64,000 bases of DNA, from contig JAEUIQ010000075.1 in assembly GCA_016794985.1 (NCBI GenBank), positions 124,001-188,000 on the forward strand, written 5' to 3'. The DNA is from Planctomycetaceae bacterium. Its GTDB lineage: Bacteria > Planctomycetota > Planctomycetia > Pirellulales > Pirellulaceae. The notes below the pieces were generated by a model. That model was not told the origin of the DNA, ran no database searches, and saw nothing but the letters and a program-made list of their open reading frames with translations. Below, piece after piece: positions 63,246 through 64,000 of the stretch. A program made the translations under genes and the position numbers. Positions within the stretch are counted from its first letter, which is position 1. Each line of letters begins with the position of its first letter.

Positions 63246-64000
63246 ATGAGCGCCGACCTTGAAACATCCGCCGAACCAAGGAACGAAAGGCAGGGTTACG
63301 ATTCGTCAATTGGGATCAAGCTCATCAAGCTGTTGGGAGCGATTGCGATTCTGGGATCCGTCGTCAGCGGATTCGCGAACTATCATTGGGTTCCTGACTT
63401 CATTTCTCAAGCGACGGTCCAATTTGCCATTCTACTTTTGCCCGCCATGATTGTGGCATGGTGTCAGAAGCGAGTCGTCGTGGGATCGTTCTGCCTGGTG
63501 TTGCTTGCTTGGCACCTGATCAAGATTGTGCCTTATTACCTGGTACCAACCGATGGAATTGTCAAAACTACGGACGAATCCATACTCCGCTTAGCAGTGT
63601 TTAACGTCCTTCGCACCAATGAAGAATTCGAAGCGACTTTGGAGAGCATTCTCGCGACCGAGGCCGACTTTATGTACTTAATGGAAGTACAGCCGAAGTG
63701 GAGGCCCTATCTGGAGGCCATTCGCGACCGGTACCCGTATCAAGAAGTTCGTGATGACTACGAGTACTTGGGTGTGGCCTTCCTTTCTCGCAAACCTTGG
63801 CGGGAGTTGAATGTTCTTCAACTTGGGAGTGTAAGCAATCCCTCGATCGATGTCCGCATTCCGATGGATGGTGCGTTCACCCCAGATCTTCATTTGATTG
63901 CAACACACCCGTTGCCACCGTTTGGAGAAGTCTTGACCCAATCGCGGGATCAACAGTTAGCGACTTTGATCGGTCGGTTTCAGGACGGTGAAGCACAAAT
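63246..64000 (+). CDS. Endonuclease/exonuclease/phosphatase-family protein, 3' end cut by window edge
   Basis: The frame runs from the ATG at 63246 to the window end with no stop, giving 251 complete codons. The N-terminal 110 residues hold three membrane helices (IKLIKLLGAIAILGSVVSGF and two more). The next part begins the EEP fold: LRLAVFNVLRTNEEFEATLESI with the first metal-site Asn, DFMYLMEVQ with the catalytic Glu, and LIATHPLPP later. It matches membrane-anchored EEP proteins of unknown substrate (phosphodiesterase, nuclease or sphingomyelinase-like). Divergent from the DUF808 gene, with a 241-base gap between their starts. Confidence 0.88.
   Translation, partial: MSADLETSAEPRNERQGYDSSIGIKLIKLLGAIAILGSVVSGFANYHWVPDFISQATVQFAILLLPAMIVAWCQKRVVVGSFCLVLLAWHLIKIVPYYLVPTDGIVKTTDESILRLAVFNVLRTNEEFEATLESILATEADFMYLMEVQPKWRPYLEAIRDRYPYQEVRDDYEYLGVAFLSRKPWRELNVLQLGSVSNPSIDVRIPMDGAFTPDLHLIATHPLPPFGEVLTQSRDQQLATLIGRFQDGEAQ

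Overview
The window looks like a chromosomal segment from a planctomycete, most likely a Pirellulaceae-type (Rhodopirellula-like) bacterium. The pointers are: a solitary formyltransferase/hydrolase subunit gene (fhcA) of archaeal-type C1 metabolism; two very large membrane-anchored Ser/Thr kinases, one with long TPR arrays; a BlaI/M56-peptidase pair; a PEP-CTERM protein; PQQ-like beta-propeller and Tat-signal sugar-isomerase proteins; and GC-rich palindromic intergenic repeats. Base composition is moderate. No tRNA, rRNA, insertion sequence, phage or CRISPR array was seen. The genus is an inference.

Layout. 1-4.7 kb: an outer-membrane barrel cut by the window edge, a ClbS/DfsB-like protein, a BlaI repressor with two visible operators coupled to an M56 sensor peptidase, and a cysteine hydrolase. 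4.7-9.1 kb: three copies of a short intergenic repeat and a 1,294-residue kinase with TPRs. 9.5-18.1 kb: a lipoprotein/amine-oxidase pair, an ECF42-type sigma factor with its YciI/DGPF partner, an SRPBCC-GyrI protein, and a divergent katG/oxyR pair. 18.4-26.6 kb, all on the minus strand with short gaps: a large unknown protein, a PLP-homeostasis protein, FhcA, a ZnuA-like lipoprotein, an M50-like membrane protein without catalytic residues, and an ATP-grasp ligase of the type used in methanofuran-like cofactor synthesis. This is the most interesting block.

26.8-47.8 kb: an NhaC antiporter with a large disordered insert, a PQQ-like propeller, tldE/tldD with a Tat signal on TldD, flotillin-like FloA, a nucleotidyltransferase, a prolyl oligopeptidase, an MFS-like permease, a sugar isomerase-like protein, a PepSY membrane protein, an outer-membrane barrel and a DinB protein. 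47.8-64 kb: a molybdopterin oxidoreductase, a tandem repeat region, a MocR regulator divergent from a DUF1579 protein, a lipid kinase, an ECF sigma factor convergent with a second giant kinase, a PEP-CTERM protein, a secreted repeat protein, a GNAT/DUF808 pair and an endonuclease/exonuclease/phosphatase protein cut by the window end.

Themes. Signalling is by kinases, ECF sigma factors and M56 proteolysis. Oxidative-stress defence is through KatG/OxyR, with an exported KatG. Many products are secreted or envelope-located. The fhcA block may combine C1 transfer, zinc handling and cofactor synthesis, but that link rests on gene order and family knowledge only.
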